Shown in pieces: positions 51,176-63,441 of a DNA stretch of 64,000 nucleotides. Each line of letters begins with the position of its first letter. Position 1 is the first letter of the stretch. The stretch lies in contig CM032123.1 of NCBI GenBank assembly GCA_018894105.1, positions 29,613,744 to 29,677,743 on the forward strand. Direction: 5' to 3'. Source of the DNA: Jacaranda mimosifolia. Its lineage: Eukaryota; Streptophyta; Magnoliopsida; Lamiales; Bignoniaceae. The position numbers and the translations under genes are program-made. The notes under the pieces are model-generated. The model searched no databases. It was not told where the DNA came from and saw only the letters and a list, made by a program, of their open reading frames with translations.

Positions 51176-54100
51176 ATGGCATCTCGAGATAGTGATCCAC
51201 GACCAGCAGCACATGAACATGGTCGAAGAGGGAGACCTCCGAGGCAACGGTCGTATGGCCGCCATGCTCCAGGTAGAGGGGCTCCAGCATACCCTCAAGA
51301 GGAGCAAATGGAGGAGGTATCACAAACTCCTTCAGTAGAGCAACTTGCAAGACAGGCACAGCGGAGAGAACCTCATATGAGACCACAAGCCTCACCGATG
51401 GCAGACGACAGGGCATTAGAGCGATTTCTCAGATTTCAACCCCCAAAGTTTCATGGAGAGCCAGATGATAGAAAGGCTGAAGAGTGGATTGAAGATATAG
51501 AGGTTATATTTGACACCTTACAGTACCCTGACGAGCAGAGCGTGCGGTTTGCCACATTTCAGTTAATGGGAACTGCACGTAGTTGGTGGAAGATGATAGA
51601 ACGTAGGTGGACAGCTACTGGAACTCAGAGGATGTGGGATAATTTTGCCAGGGAGTTCTCAGATAAGTATGTTCCTTTAGTAGCTCAGCAGTCAAGGGAA
51701 CGGGAATTTATGAGCTTGATACAAGGAGGTCAGACTGTGAATCAATATGAAGCAACCTTTAGTCGTTTAATTCAGTATGCGCCTTATATCTTAACTGATG
51801 AGTTTCGGCAGATTCAAAGGTTTACCCAAGGATTGCGGCCGGAATTAAGGCGAGGTTTGGCTATATGTGATCTTCCGAATTTCAACATCGCGGTCAGTAA
51901 GGCACTGCAGTTATAGTCGGAACTGCAAGAAATTAGGAAAATTGAGGATAAAGGTAGAAAAGGAAGACATCCTCCTAGTGGGCCGAGTGGTGCTAGTAAG
52001 AGACCGTGGAGGTCGCAAAATGAAGGCAAAGCACCAAAAGTTCCTCAGGCTGTGGAATCAGGGAATAGGGCACAAGGAAAGGCAACCTTATCATGTGGAT
52101 TTTGTGGTATGTCGACTCATGAGGAAGCGAATTGCTGGCGCAAACAAGGTAAATGCTTCAGGTGTGGCAGTAGCCAGCATTTCTTAAGCAACTGCCCTGG
52201 TAAGATGGGGCTAACACCAGTAGGAAGAGGCAAAGGAAAGCAGAAGGTGCAAGCACGTGCCTATGCCCTCACCGGTGAAGATGTGCCAGATCCCAATGAG
52301 GTAGTAGAAGGTACAATTACTATCTCTCAGATTTTCGGTGAAGCTTTATATGATCCCGGTGCTTCCCATTCATTTATATCTGCTGAATTTTCTGAGAAAT
52401 TAAATATGCAACCCGAAACAATGGCGTATCAAGTAGAAGTGAAAACACCCCTAGGTAAAGGGTTAATCACGGACACAATGTTTCGAGAGTGTCCTATTAT
52501 GATTGATAATCGAGAGTACCCAGCTAATCTTATATGTATGCCTATTCAAGGATATGATGTGATTCTGGGAATGGATTGGTTGTATAACCATCAGGCACAA
52601 GTGAATTGTTTCACAGAGTGCATTACTCTCGGGGAAGGAACCTTGATAACTCCACATTCTTCAGTGGATAAATCTCCTTCACTACCGATCATATCAGCGG
52701 TAGAGACCCAAAAAATATTATTCGAAGGTGGACAGGGATATTTGGCATATCTTATCAATAAGCCCCGTGATGCAGTCAAGATTGAGGAAGTAGACGTGGT
52801 AGCAGAATATCCAGAGGTTTTTCCTGAGGAGCTAAATTCGTTACCTCCAGATCGAGAGATAGAGTTTGTCATTCATACTCTACCAGGGACTATGCCATTT
52901 TCCAAGACTCCTTATCAAATAGCCCCTGCTGAACTGAAGGAACTTAAGAGCCAACTTCAAGAATTGTTGGAGAAAAAGTATATCAGACCTAGCACATCTC
53001 ATTGGGGAGCTCCAGTGCTGTTCGTCAAAAAGAAAGATGGGTCGTTGAGAATGTGCATCGACTATCGAGAATTGAACAAGATCACTATCAAAAACAAGTA
53101 CCCACTACCTCATGTGGAGGAGCTGTTTGATGTCTTGCAGGGATCAAGAATTTTCTCGAAACTGGATTTGAGGCAAGGGTATTACCAGTTGAAGATTCGA
53201 GAAGAAGATATTCTAAAAACAGCTTTCAACTCTCGATATGGTCATTTCGAATTTGTAGTAATGCCGTTCGGATTGACCAACGCTCCAGCGGCATTCATGG
53301 ATTTGATGCACCGCATATTTCGACCTTATCTGGATCAATTCATGGTCATATTCATCGATGATATTTTAGTCTTCTCGAAGTCTGAAGAGGAGCATCGAAG
53401 GTACTTACATGCAGTTCTGAGAATACTGAAAGAGCATCAGTTGTATGCCAAGTTCAATAAGTGTGAATTCTGGATAGAGAAAGTAGCTTTTCTGGGCTAT
53501 GTAATCACCAAAGATGGCATAGAAGTAGATCTCTCCAAGATTGAGGTGGTAGTCAATTGGAAAAGGCCCGAAAACGTTACTGAAGTTAGGAGCTTCTTGG
53601 GTTTAGCTGGTTATTACCGAAGATTTGTTGAAGATTTTTCCAAGATAGCTGGTTCGTTGACCAAGTTGACTCAGAAGGATCAACCATTTTCTTGGAATGA
53701 AAACTGCGAGAAGAGTTTTCAAGAGTTAAAACATCGACTAACTACGGCTCCAATTCTAGCTCTCCCAGATGGTTTAGAAGGATTTGTGGTATATACAGAT
53801 GCATCCAAGAAAGGATTGGGATGTGTGTTGATGCAGCAAGGGCGTGTCATTGCCTATGCATCTAAGAAGTTGAAGCCACACGAAGAGAACTACCCGACTC
53901 ATGACCTAGAACTTGCAGCGGTCATTTTTGCACTGTCTAGGTGGAGACAATACCTCTATGGAGCTACATTTGAGGTATATACTGACCACCAAAGCCTCAA
54001 ATATTTGCAGTCACAGAAAGACTTAAACATGAGGCAGCGCAGATGGATGGAGTTTTTAGGAGATTATGATTTCTCAATCTCCTATCATCCTGGAAAAGCT

Positions 54101-55684
54101 AACATGGTGGCAGATGCGTTAAGTCGTAAAGCTGGGTTATCTCATCTGTATGCAACCAAAATGTCAGAAAGTCAAAAAATGAAATCGATTATGAGGATAA
54201 AACGACATGCGTGGGTTGCAGGCATGAAAGTTCAACCAGAACTATATGATGAGATACGACAGGCTCAATCTGAGGATGAATGGATTCAGAAGAAGAGAAA
54301 AACTGTCAGAAATGCCAGAGAGTCAGATTTCAAAATTGACAGTCAAGATGCTCTCCTGTTCCGAAAGAGAATGTGTGTGCCAGAAGTAACTAAGGAAAAG
54401 TTATTAGCAGAGGCACATAAGACTAGATATTCGATACATCCTGGAGGTGCAAAGATGTATCAAGATCTTAAGAAGCAATTCTGGTGGAATGGGATGAAGC
54501 GGGATATAGCAGAATATGTGCAAAGGTGTTTGACCTGTCAATTGGTGAAAGCAGAACATCAACGACCGTCAGGGTTGTTACAACCACTTCCAATTCCTGA
54601 TTAGAAATGGGAACAAGTCACCATGGACTTTGTGACGGGGCTACCCACAGCCCGAGGTGGATATGACAGTATTTGGGTTGTTATAGACCGACTAACTAAA
54701 TCTGCACATTTTCTGTCTGTTGGTTCGAACTACAAAGTCGAGAAGTTAGCCCAGTTATATGTTAAAGAAATCGTGAGATTACACGGAATACCGATGAGCA
54801 TAGTGTCTGATCGAGATCCGAAATTTACATCAAGATTGTGGCGAAGTCTGCAGGAGCATTTAGGAACGAGATTGAAGTTCAGTTCCACTGCTCATCCTCA
54901 AACAGACGGCCAGTCAGAGAGAGTCATACAGATCTTGGAAGATTTGCTACGATCATGTGTGTTAGATCTTGGAGAGAATTGGATTCGACATCTACCTTTA
55001 GTTGAATTTGCTTATAATAATAGCTTTCAGTCAACTATACAGATGGCACCATATGAAGCCCTGTATGGTAGAAAGTGTCGTTCTCCAATACACTGGGACA
55101 TGGAAGAGCACCGAGGCAAACTTGATTAGTCTCCCAATACTATCAGACCCGAACTGATACAAGAGACTATTGAGAAGGTGCAAGTGATTAAGCAAAGAAT
55201 GAAAGCGGCCCAAGATAGATAGAAGAGCTATGCAGATACGCGGAGAAAGGATTTAGAATTCAATGTCAGAGATCAAGTATGCCTTAAAGTTTTTCCGAGG
55301 AAAGGAGTTCAAAGAATAGGAAGAGGGGGAAAACTTAGTCCGAGGTATGTTGGGCCATATGAGATATGTGAAAGGATAGGACCAGTTGCGTATCGGCTCG
55401 TGTTACCCCAAGATTTAAAGGGAATACATGATGTTTTTCACGTATCGCAACTTCGAAAATATTATCCTGATCCTTCTCACGTCATATCATCGGAATGCAT
55501 ACAGTTAGAGCGAGATTTGTCTTATGAGGAGAGACCTGTGCGTATTTTGGATCGTCAAAGTCGGAAACTTAGGAATCGAGAAATTCCTCAAGTCAAGATA
55601 TTATGGCGGAATCATAATGTAGAGGAAGCGACATGGGAGAGAGAAGATCTCATGCGTCATCAGTACCCCGAACTTTTTCTCTGA
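51176..55684 (+). pseudogene. gypsy gag-pol polyprotein, single frame with four TAG stops
   Basis: One continuous frame from the ATG at 51176 to the stop at 55682-55684 encodes Gag (retrotransposon Gag core, about 51410-51910), two zinc knuckles ([14 protein letters not shown] and [14 protein letters not shown], about 52095-52195), an aspartic protease (YDPGASHSF), RT ([29 protein letters not shown]), RNase H ([10 protein letters not shown]), the integrase zinc region (HPGG...CLTC), the integrase core (MDFVTGLP, VSDRDPKF, HPQTDGQSERV) and a C-terminal chromodomain (VKILWRNHNVEEATWEREDL). In-frame TAG codons stand at 51914, 54602, 55127 and 55220; there is no frameshift. It is therefore non-autonomous as written. 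The usual RT Y-x-DD motif is F-I-DD. Confidence 0.94.
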
Positions 55685-55716
55685 TCAGGTGAGAATCTGG
55701 GGACAGATTCTTCTTA

Positions 55717-55727
55717 GTGGGGGTGAT
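55717..55727 (+). other. Polypurine tract of the gypsy element
   Basis: AGTGGGGGTGA followed by T lies directly before the 3' LTR. Confidence 0.8.
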
Positions 55728-58494
55728 TGTAACGACCTCGGAATTTCCGTATTTTCATAAGTAATTATTTTTATGGTTTATGTTAATTTTGATGTTATTA
55801 TTAAATCCTTGGAATTTATTTGATTTCATTTTTATTTATTTATTTATTAAGGACTTAATTGCAAGAAAATTGGAAGTTTGGGATTCAATTGAGGAATCTT
55901 ATTATGTTAGGGACTTAATCGCAAAAATGGAAAAATTAGATTGTGGGGACACTTGGCAGCTTTCTTCTTTTCTCCTTTTCCTTCTTCATTTTATTTCATT
56001 TTCTTCTTCCCGTTTTCTTTCTTTTCTTCCATTACCGCGACCACCCATCACCACCGACACCATCTTCACCACTCAACCAAGCACCATTACTGCTAACCAA
56101 CATCACCATTCTCTTCTCCAGCACCCTCTGAACACCAAACAACCACCATGCACGGCGGAGACGCGGTGGTAGGAGGAGTTTGAAGAAACCCATCTCACGG
56201 CCACCGGCGTATCTCCTTCTTCCGACAACTGGAGCTGCATTTGAGGGTATCATCGGGTAGCAGGAGATGAAAGGAAGCTAATTCAACAGCTGCATGGGCG
56301 TTCCCGGCGACGAACGACGGTGAACAGGCGCGGCGGAGCTCGGCGGAGAAGAGGAGGTTGACCACTGTTTTTGGAGATTTCCGGCCAGTTGGGGCGCCAA
56401 AACTGAAATCTAATCGGAGATTCGTGATCAGCACGTTGCGAGGAAGAGAACCACGTAAAGTGCCCATATTCAGGCGACGGCGACCGGCGGCGGCGGACGG
56501 TGGCCGGCGACAGCGATAGGGCAGTTTCTTCTGCTCGATCTAACGGTCGCAACGGTATAAGCCATATCTGATTCCAAGCATTAGTTATTGATTTGTGAAT
56601 TTTGGAAGATTTATTAATTATATTATATTTGAATTTTGTGTATATGTATATATGACATTGTATGTTGGAGCTAGGATTTGAATTTTAGTGATTATGGAAT
56701 ATTGTGGGGTGTGGTTAGTTGTTGGAAGGCTATACTTTGATATTTATGATTTTTGGGAATTATTGGAATAGTAATAATATATTATGAGATTTAATTAAGT
56801 TGGTAGAAATTAATTTGAGGATTTAAGAGTTACATTTTATAATGGATAATAATTGAATATGGTTAAGTTAAAATATTCGATTGTTGTAAAATTTGGCATG
56901 TCTAGGAGACTTATAGTAGTTTTGGGAAATTATAAGCTTAATTGATTATTGAGACCATTAAATCGACCGAGCTTTGATTATGAATTATTTTGGGAATAGG
57001 TGAAGAAGATTTGGGTGTTGATCGTCCATAGTTTGATGTTGGACTGAGTGGGAATTTCTACAATAAGGTGAGGATCTTTCCCTCTTGGTACTTGTTATAC
57101 CTATGAGGCTCTGCCAATTTGGCACCCTATTGAGCTATCTGTTATTGAAATTAACCCCTATGTGGGTTTATTGTTTCTGTACGTTACTCAGAACCGTGTT
57201 TGGATTCTGTTTGTTATTTGATTCTGTTCTGAATACCCCTGTGAGGGTTATGTCTGTTCCGTATCTGTTTTTGTTATTCTGTATCAGTTTCTGTCTGTTC
57301 TGGCGCCCAGAATGTTATCTGTTATCTGTTCGGTATCTGTCTGTCATTTGTTTCGTATCTGTAGCCTTGTCGGCTTTTCTATTATCAGTTTGATATCTGT
57401 TGCCTGACTGACATTATTTCTGTCTGCTTTGATTTGTTTATCTGAAACCGGCAATGTGCTAGGGATTTCCCCCTAGGCATCTGCATAAGCGGTAATTTGT
57501 TATATGTACGGAGATTGTTGGGCCAAGAGCTAATCTAAGCTAAATGTTTGGTTACATGAGGCACGCTTGGGATTTTCCCCTCGGTGTCAAAGGCACGCTT
57601 GGGATTTCCCCCTCGGTGTCAACGGCACGCTTAGGATTTTCCCCTCGGTGTCGGCGGTACTCTAGGGATTTCCCCTTGGGTATCGATGGTGTGCTAGGGA
57701 TTGGCGGTACGCTCGGGATTTCCCCCTGGGTATCAATGGTGTGCTAGGGATTTCCCCTAGGCAGTGACGGTGCGCTATACGGACCGTATGGGCATCTGCA
57801 AATACCAAGCTGTTATGCTTAGGTGATTTGTTTGTTTGGTATAAGGTGAATCGGCAATGCATGTTTCGATCATCCTTTGAATGTATATGCTTTGGGATTG
57901 ATTTGTCTGACAGTCTTTATATTTGAAATCTGATCTTGGAGCAACAAGGCAGGAGAGTTTCCTGTTTGATAAATTGTGCTATCTGTTTTTGTAGCCGCAT
58001 TATCTGTTAGTTGCATTATGATTTGTCGAGTCGAGTTTTCCTCGATGAATCCTTTCTATAATCCTCACTAAGTCATTGGACTTAATCCCCATATTTGTGA
58101 TATTTCAGATCAGGAAGAGAATTGATCGAGACTGAGAAGAGGAATTAACAATACTTGGGTTTTCTTTTGCTGATTATATAGAATCCAAGTTATGATGTAC
58201 TTTTGTATAAGATATGATCACCTTAGAAAGGTTGTAACTTGTCGTTTTGTATTTTTAAGGTTATGATGTATTAAATAGTAAGATATGAATGTTTTGAACT
58301 ATGTTGAGACCTAGTAGATATATATGTTGTTAATTCAGGTTTATAACTACTTGTTGAGGTTGAATTTTGAATTTTGAATTTTGGTGATGTACGCAACAGA
58401 ACTATGGGCCTTCTGTTAGCTGTAACTCTGATATTGTAAGTCTGAATCTGTGTGGTACCTTGATTTGGGTGTTATCCTAAGGAGGGGTGCCACA
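55728..58494 (+). repeat. 3' LTR of the gypsy element
   Basis: It is nearly identical to the 5' LTR apart from scattered substitutions and a longer 32-base minisatellite. It ends GTGCCACA and is followed by the target duplication ATGTA. Confidence 0.96.
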
Positions 58495-59548
58495 ATGTAT
58501 ATATATTATACATACATTATTTACACAAAGGTAACTTGAAAAAATTGAATTAATTTGATATAAAAAAAAAAAGAATAAAAATCACAACAAAATAATGAAA
58601 GTGAAAATAACAATAATAATTTTCAAAATTAGAATTAAAAGATACCTTTCAAACATGATATTATGGTCCAAAATAGAGAAAAGAAAAATACGTATGAACT
58701 TAGAGAATATTGAATAAAAATATTAACCCAACAAAAAGGAATTATAATAAATTACAAACTAAACCAAATTATTATAATTGACAAAAGAAAGAAAGAAAAA
58801 AAGAAAAAGAGCAAAACTTACAACTTAAGAAATACCTTACACATTCTGGTAAAGGTTCAAAACCCCAAATGACAAAAGCGGATGTGAAAATAAAGGGAAA
58901 AAAGAAGTAATGTGGTCTGCAAGTAATTAAAAAAAAAATACTTTCTAATCTTCTAAGTTTATCATTGTTAAATATAGATCATCTATTTACAATTCTGCTA
59001 TAATATCTTTTATTATCAGTAAAATATTTATTCATCACACACACACAAAGAAAGAAAGGAAAAAAAAAAAGATTTAAATGATAATTGAGCAACAAATATA
59101 TCTATACATGATGTTATGTTTCTCATGTGTATACTGAAAATGAATCAATATAAAGACGAAAAAAATATATGAATGCCGATAGAATGTAATGAAAGTTCAC
59201 TTGAAAATTTAGAATAAAAGAGTTATCTTGAAGAAGAATGGGAAGAGTGGAGGTAGAGATAAATAAGTTATGCTTTATTTAATGGGATTGAATTTATAGA
59301 ATAACATTTTTGTAGGAGTCCTTAATTCGGTGCTCATAAAACACCTTTTGAATTTTAAATTTATTTGTTGAAAGAAAACCAGAGATAAGATACGATCATA
59401 TCGGTTAGGATAATAATCAACAATTAATAAAAATTTTGAATTTAATTAAAAAACTCAAAATTCTAAAAATTTGCCACTTGACCAAAATTGCAATCAAAAT
59501 TGCATAATTATAGGTCCCACACCGTTGTGCTATATATAATAGTATAGA

Positions 59549-60130
59549 TAGATAGTAGTTCTTTGTTAGCATTTGTTATTTATTATGAATAATACAATCA
59601 TTAGTACTTATTGAATTTAAAATTTGTATATAGTGACTAACATGTATTTAATTATTTTTTAAAAGAATAATTTAAATTTTAAATAAACAAACATTTTTGA
59701 AAACTATTATAAGATTAAATATAATTTTAAAAATCTCAATCACAAAGAGATGCATATTCGTGGCCGGTGGAGAAAGCGTTTGAAGGGACTCTTGCGTGAC
59801 CTCTTCAACCTTCTCATTTTCTTAATCTAATTTCCTTCTAAAGATCCGTATTGATTGGATTGACACACTTGACAAAGTCATTAAATGATTAAAAGATTCC
59901 ACATAAAGATAAGATAGGATTAATTTATCAGCCAGAAGTCAAGGGCTTGTTCTCTTATGTTTTGGCCATTTTCTAGAAATTTTTTTGGGAGAACGAGCTT
60001 TTTGGGAGAAAATTTAGAGAATGTCCCAAGTGTTTCTTTTGGTTTTGAGAAAATATGAAAAATAATTTGAAAATGAGTTGTTTGTTTCTTTATGTTTTGG
60101 GAGGAGACAAACTTTACTGTTGATGTCAAA
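59549..60130. other. Spacer with GAACA/TTTTGGGAGA-type repeated phrases
   Basis: No gene. A short phrase (TTTTGGGAGAA, TTATGTTTTGG) recurs at about 59955-60105, next to the hAT remnant and perhaps part of that element's 3' region. Confidence 0.45.
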
Positions 60131-60964
60131 TCAATTGCTTTTTTGTTGGGTTTGTAAGATAAAAGTGATTTTTCTCAATATTGCAGCAACATCTTTTTCA
60201 CAATTTTCTGTGTAGTATCTCAAAAGTTCAAGAAAGTTACATTTATTTGACAATGATGCACTTTCATCATGACCTCGAAATGCCATTCTTTGACCCAAAA
60301 GAAATCTCACAGCTTTAATCGATGTAGTTAAACGTATCCGATACTCCAACTTAGCTTGACTTGATTGCTTATCCAAAGTTGCTTGAATGGATTGACTCTG
60401 TTGCATCAAATCTTCACACTTCTTCTTTGATTTGTGATGATCATTATTAGGCCCACCGATATGAGTAGCAAATCTTTCATTTTTATTCCAAGCTCGAAAT
60501 CCTTTAGTTGAAAATGCATCTCCCCCACATTGATGTACATCTTCATCCTTAAATAGATAACAAGGAAGGCAAAAGGCTGCATTTGATGATATACTATATT
60601 CCAACCAATCAGGATAAATATCGAACCACTTACGATTAAATCGACGCATCACACCAAACATTTCAATTTGTGGAAAATTGTGATTTCATGGTTGACAATG
60701 ACCTTTTTGAATATATGATATTCTTACTGTATCATGATCATTCGGGTGATATTTCAAAATTGATAATCTTTCTGCGGGATCGGCCTTTAAAGAGTCTAAA
60801 TCAACTCCTTGACTTTGTTTTTCAAATAATTGTGATCTCAAATTATCGTTGCAAGGCAGATCTTCCAGTTGATTGACACTTTCTTGAAAGAGAGGCAAAC
60901 TTTGTGAAGAGGAAGTAGAGCCTCCAAACTTCAAAATTCGGGTGAAAAACTTATTTATCGACAT
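60131..60964 (-). pseudogene. hAT transposase N-terminal half, TTF zinc-finger type, truncated
   Basis: One minus-strand frame from the ATG at 60964 to 60131 is interrupted by a single TGA at about 60686. It reads the N-terminal leader (PADPAERLSILKYHPND-like, YIQKGHCQP) and a TTF-type zinc finger (RRFNRKWFDIYPDWLEYS, FCLPCYLFKDED, GFRAWNKNERFATHIGG), as in plant proteins annotated TTF-type zinc finger with HAT dimerisation domain. The catalytic core and C-terminal dimerisation region are absent downstream, so it is a truncated transposase relic. Complete members run to roughly 700-800 residues. Confidence 0.82.
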
Positions 60965-61440
60965 GTGAACACTGTAAAATAAATTTAAGTACAGTTAATT
61001 TAGTATTTCTTTCATAATGCATAATTCATAAATATTCACAATTTCTAAATTCTAACCATAAACCCTAACTTTTTTATCTAATGCAATAATCATAAATTAC
61101 ATAACAATTAATAACAAATTAACAATTAAAATATACATAGACAAAAAGTTAATAAATTAACATTATCAATTTATCCTAAATTTTAATTGATTAAACTTTT
61201 TTCTACCCATTAAAAAAAAAAATCCTAACTTTTTTTTTATCTAATGCAATAATCATCATTTACATAACGATTAATAACAAGTCAACAATTAAAATATGCA
61301 CATACCAAAAGCTAAATAAGTTAACAATTAAAAAAATAACTTTTCTAATACAAAAATCAAGAAACAAACAATTGAAAAGCAAATAACTTACATTGTTTTG
61401 GCCTTAAATATTCTTTTTAAATCCCAAGTGGTGGATAGTA

Positions 61441-61477
<37 letters not shown>

Positions 61478-61700
61478 TTTTGGAATATTAGTGGTGGGGA
61501 TGGGTGACAGCATCTTGGGGCTCTATTTTGCCTGCCTAGGGAGACTGGAGAGAAAGAGTTGAAGTGGCTGAGGGGTACAAGTTTAAAGTTAATATTTCAC
61601 CCATTTTTATTATTATTATTATTTTTTCAGTTTCAAGGGGCAAATGACATCATTTTGGCCCCAATTTTTAGTTAACTGCACAAGTGATAAAATAAAAGGG
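60965..61700. other. Spacer with a GA microsatellite
   Basis: AT-rich sequence upstream of the hAT remnant with a short duplicated phrase (CTAATGCAATAATCAT at about 61079 and 61235), a (GA)16 tract at 61443-61474, and ordinary sequence after it. Confidence 0.5.
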
Positions 61701-61704
61701 TGGG

Positions 61705-61800
61705 TGCGACAGCAGGGTCTCGAACCAGTGACCTCCGAGCGCATTGATCTCACATCCTAGCCAACGACCAATTGTGCTAGTATCATTGTGAAATTAAATG
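61705..61800 (-). mobile_element. tRNA-derived SINE-like or tRNA-like sequence
   Basis: The minus strand carries a box-A-like stretch (TTGGTCGTTGGCTAGGATG) and, about 40 bases on, a good box B (GGTTCGAGACC). It does not fold as an evident full tRNA gene and lacks a clear anticodon arm, so a SINE head or tRNA pseudogene is more likely. Confidence 0.5.
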
Positions 61801-62627
61801 GGATCAAAATACTATATATCCATCATTTATATATATATATATATAAATAGCACGTGTTGACCCCACATTTTTTGCTATAAATTCGCCACTGTTCCTACAA
61901 GGTACCGGCCACACATATTTTTTGAGGGCTCCTCGAGTAAAGTTGTCATGGGTTGTTGTTATGAGTTTGGCCTAATCCTAAAAGTCTTACGAGAATGAGG
62001 ATTAGAGTGTATGGCCATTAACATGTTAACTTATTATAATAATATCATAAGTCAATGTTGCGTTTTAGATAATTGAAGTTTGGCTAATGGACCCAATTGA
62101 AGCCAAGTCCATTACAGCTCCTCAAGTCGATATCGTTAGCAATAAATGTATCTTCAAGTCTGAAAAATGCACAGATTAAACATAATTTGCCACCATATTT
62201 TTATGATATATTAAAAAAATTTAAATTGTGAGGTTTGTTGGGAATAAAGTATCATTTATATTCAATAAACAATTATTTTTTATTTTTTTATTTCACAATT
62301 ATTAGACTCATATTTTACTATTAGATAAAAGGAGGTGTGATTCACTTTTTACTCTTACAAGACTTTGTATTATTGACAACACGATTATAGGTTGTTTCTT
62401 GATCTCCCTGTGATTATGCACATAAAATAAGATATTATTACGAGCTAATGAAAATTTATCTAAAATCATGATCAACTGTCAATTTTTGTATGTGAAAGAC
62501 AAATATGATAAGACAACGACAAATATCGTGACCATTCAATTATAAATTTAAATTGTTTTTATACTTCATGTGGTTTACAATTTTACAATCTTATGATAAT
62601 GATGGTTATTCATTTGATATAGTCCTA

Positions 62628-62700
<73 letters not shown>

Positions 62701-63340
62701 AATAAGCTGCAAGGTGCGGGGCTTAGACAATGAACCCAGCCTGTATATTAGAAAGTCAAAATGAAGCAAATAGAGGGCCTTACATCAAAATAAGCATTCC
62801 AAATATTCCAATACTTCAACACAAATCACATAGTTGTTCACAATCAAAACTACTCTACTTTGATAGGGTAAATATTATTCATAATAAACGACGCATTCAA
62901 AGCCTAAGTTGAATGCCAAAAAGTTAAAAAGAAAAAGAAAAAAAAAATAAAGATTCTTAATTAAATATATAAATTGAGCATTGAACTAAATCGTTTAAAA
63001 ATGTTATCTATTGTACATATAAAGTTGGTTTCTCTACTTGATTTCAATCTCAGCTCCTCAACTACAATTTTAGGCTATTTTAGATGAAGTAGTATGGCTA
63101 ATTACACGTAGTCAAATGCTATTAGATGTCAAAAATACATTCAATTTCTTAGTTGGTATAGTGGATCCAAAAAATAAAATAAAGAAAAAGGGTGCTATAA
63201 TTTCCTCCTTAAAATATGGTGTGATCAAATACTAGTGCAGGAAAGAAGACTGCTATGGAGTTAGGTGAAGTGCGGTCCCCTGCTTCTAGTGTGGCTTCCA
63301 CTATCTTCAGAGAAAAAGAGGGCATGGGATTGACAGTAAT
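61801..63340. other. Spacer upstream of the RALF gene
   Basis: No gene is recognisable. It includes a TA run (about 61830-61845) and a palindromic (AAT)n(ATT)n tract (62626-62700). Confidence 0.55.
62626..62700. repeat. Palindromic trinucleotide microsatellite
   Basis: About nine AAT units run directly into about sixteen ATT units. The two arms are complementary and could form a hairpin or cruciform. Confidence 0.93.
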
Positions 63341-63346
63341 TGCATT

Positions 63347-63354
63347 ATAAATTT
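63347..63354 (+). promoter_or_regulatory. Likely TATA box of the RALF gene
   Basis: TATAAATT lies 88-95 bases upstream of the ATG at 63442. A (AAG)n tract at 63383-63416 would fall in the 5' UTR. Confidence 0.55.
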
Positions 63355-63441
63355 TGCTATTATTCCTGCAAACCAAATTCAAAAGAAGAAGAAGAAGAAG
63401 AAGAAGAAGAAGAAGAGGACTAATCAAATCCACACAAAAAA

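Larger units (their letters stand above)
46907..58494 (+). mobile_element. Nearly complete Ty3/gypsy chromovirus (Tekay/Del-like), 11.6 kb
   Basis: LTRs of 2704 and 2767 bases are almost identical, so the insertion is recent relative to the other elements here. The target duplication ATGTA is perfect (46902-46906 and 58495-58499). Order: 5' LTR, primer site, an extra upstream ORF, gag, protease, RT, RNase H, integrase, chromodomain, purine tract, 3' LTR. The pol order and C-terminal chromodomain define a chromovirus. Coding capacity is interrupted only by a few single-base stops. It sits inside a Helitron; a solo LTR of the same family sits in another Helitron 5 kb to the left. Confidence 0.96.
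45364..59548 (-). mobile_element. Non-autonomous Helitron, - orientation, split by the gypsy element
   Basis: The 3' end on the minus strand has hairpin CCGTGCATAGCACGG, then AGTTTACGCTAG, ending at 45364 and followed by T. The 5' end at 59548 reads TCTATACTATTATATATAGC and is preceded by A. The element's own sequence is 45364-46906 and 58500-59548, about 2.6 kb; the rest is the gypsy insertion. Its left half parallels the Helitron at 36885-38668. Confidence 0.82.

Noticed and set aside
51176..55684. Amber-suppressed intact gag-pol
   Set aside because: Readthrough would need four TAG sites to be passed; the TAA and TGA in the upstream ORF and deamination-type changes make mutation the simpler explanation.
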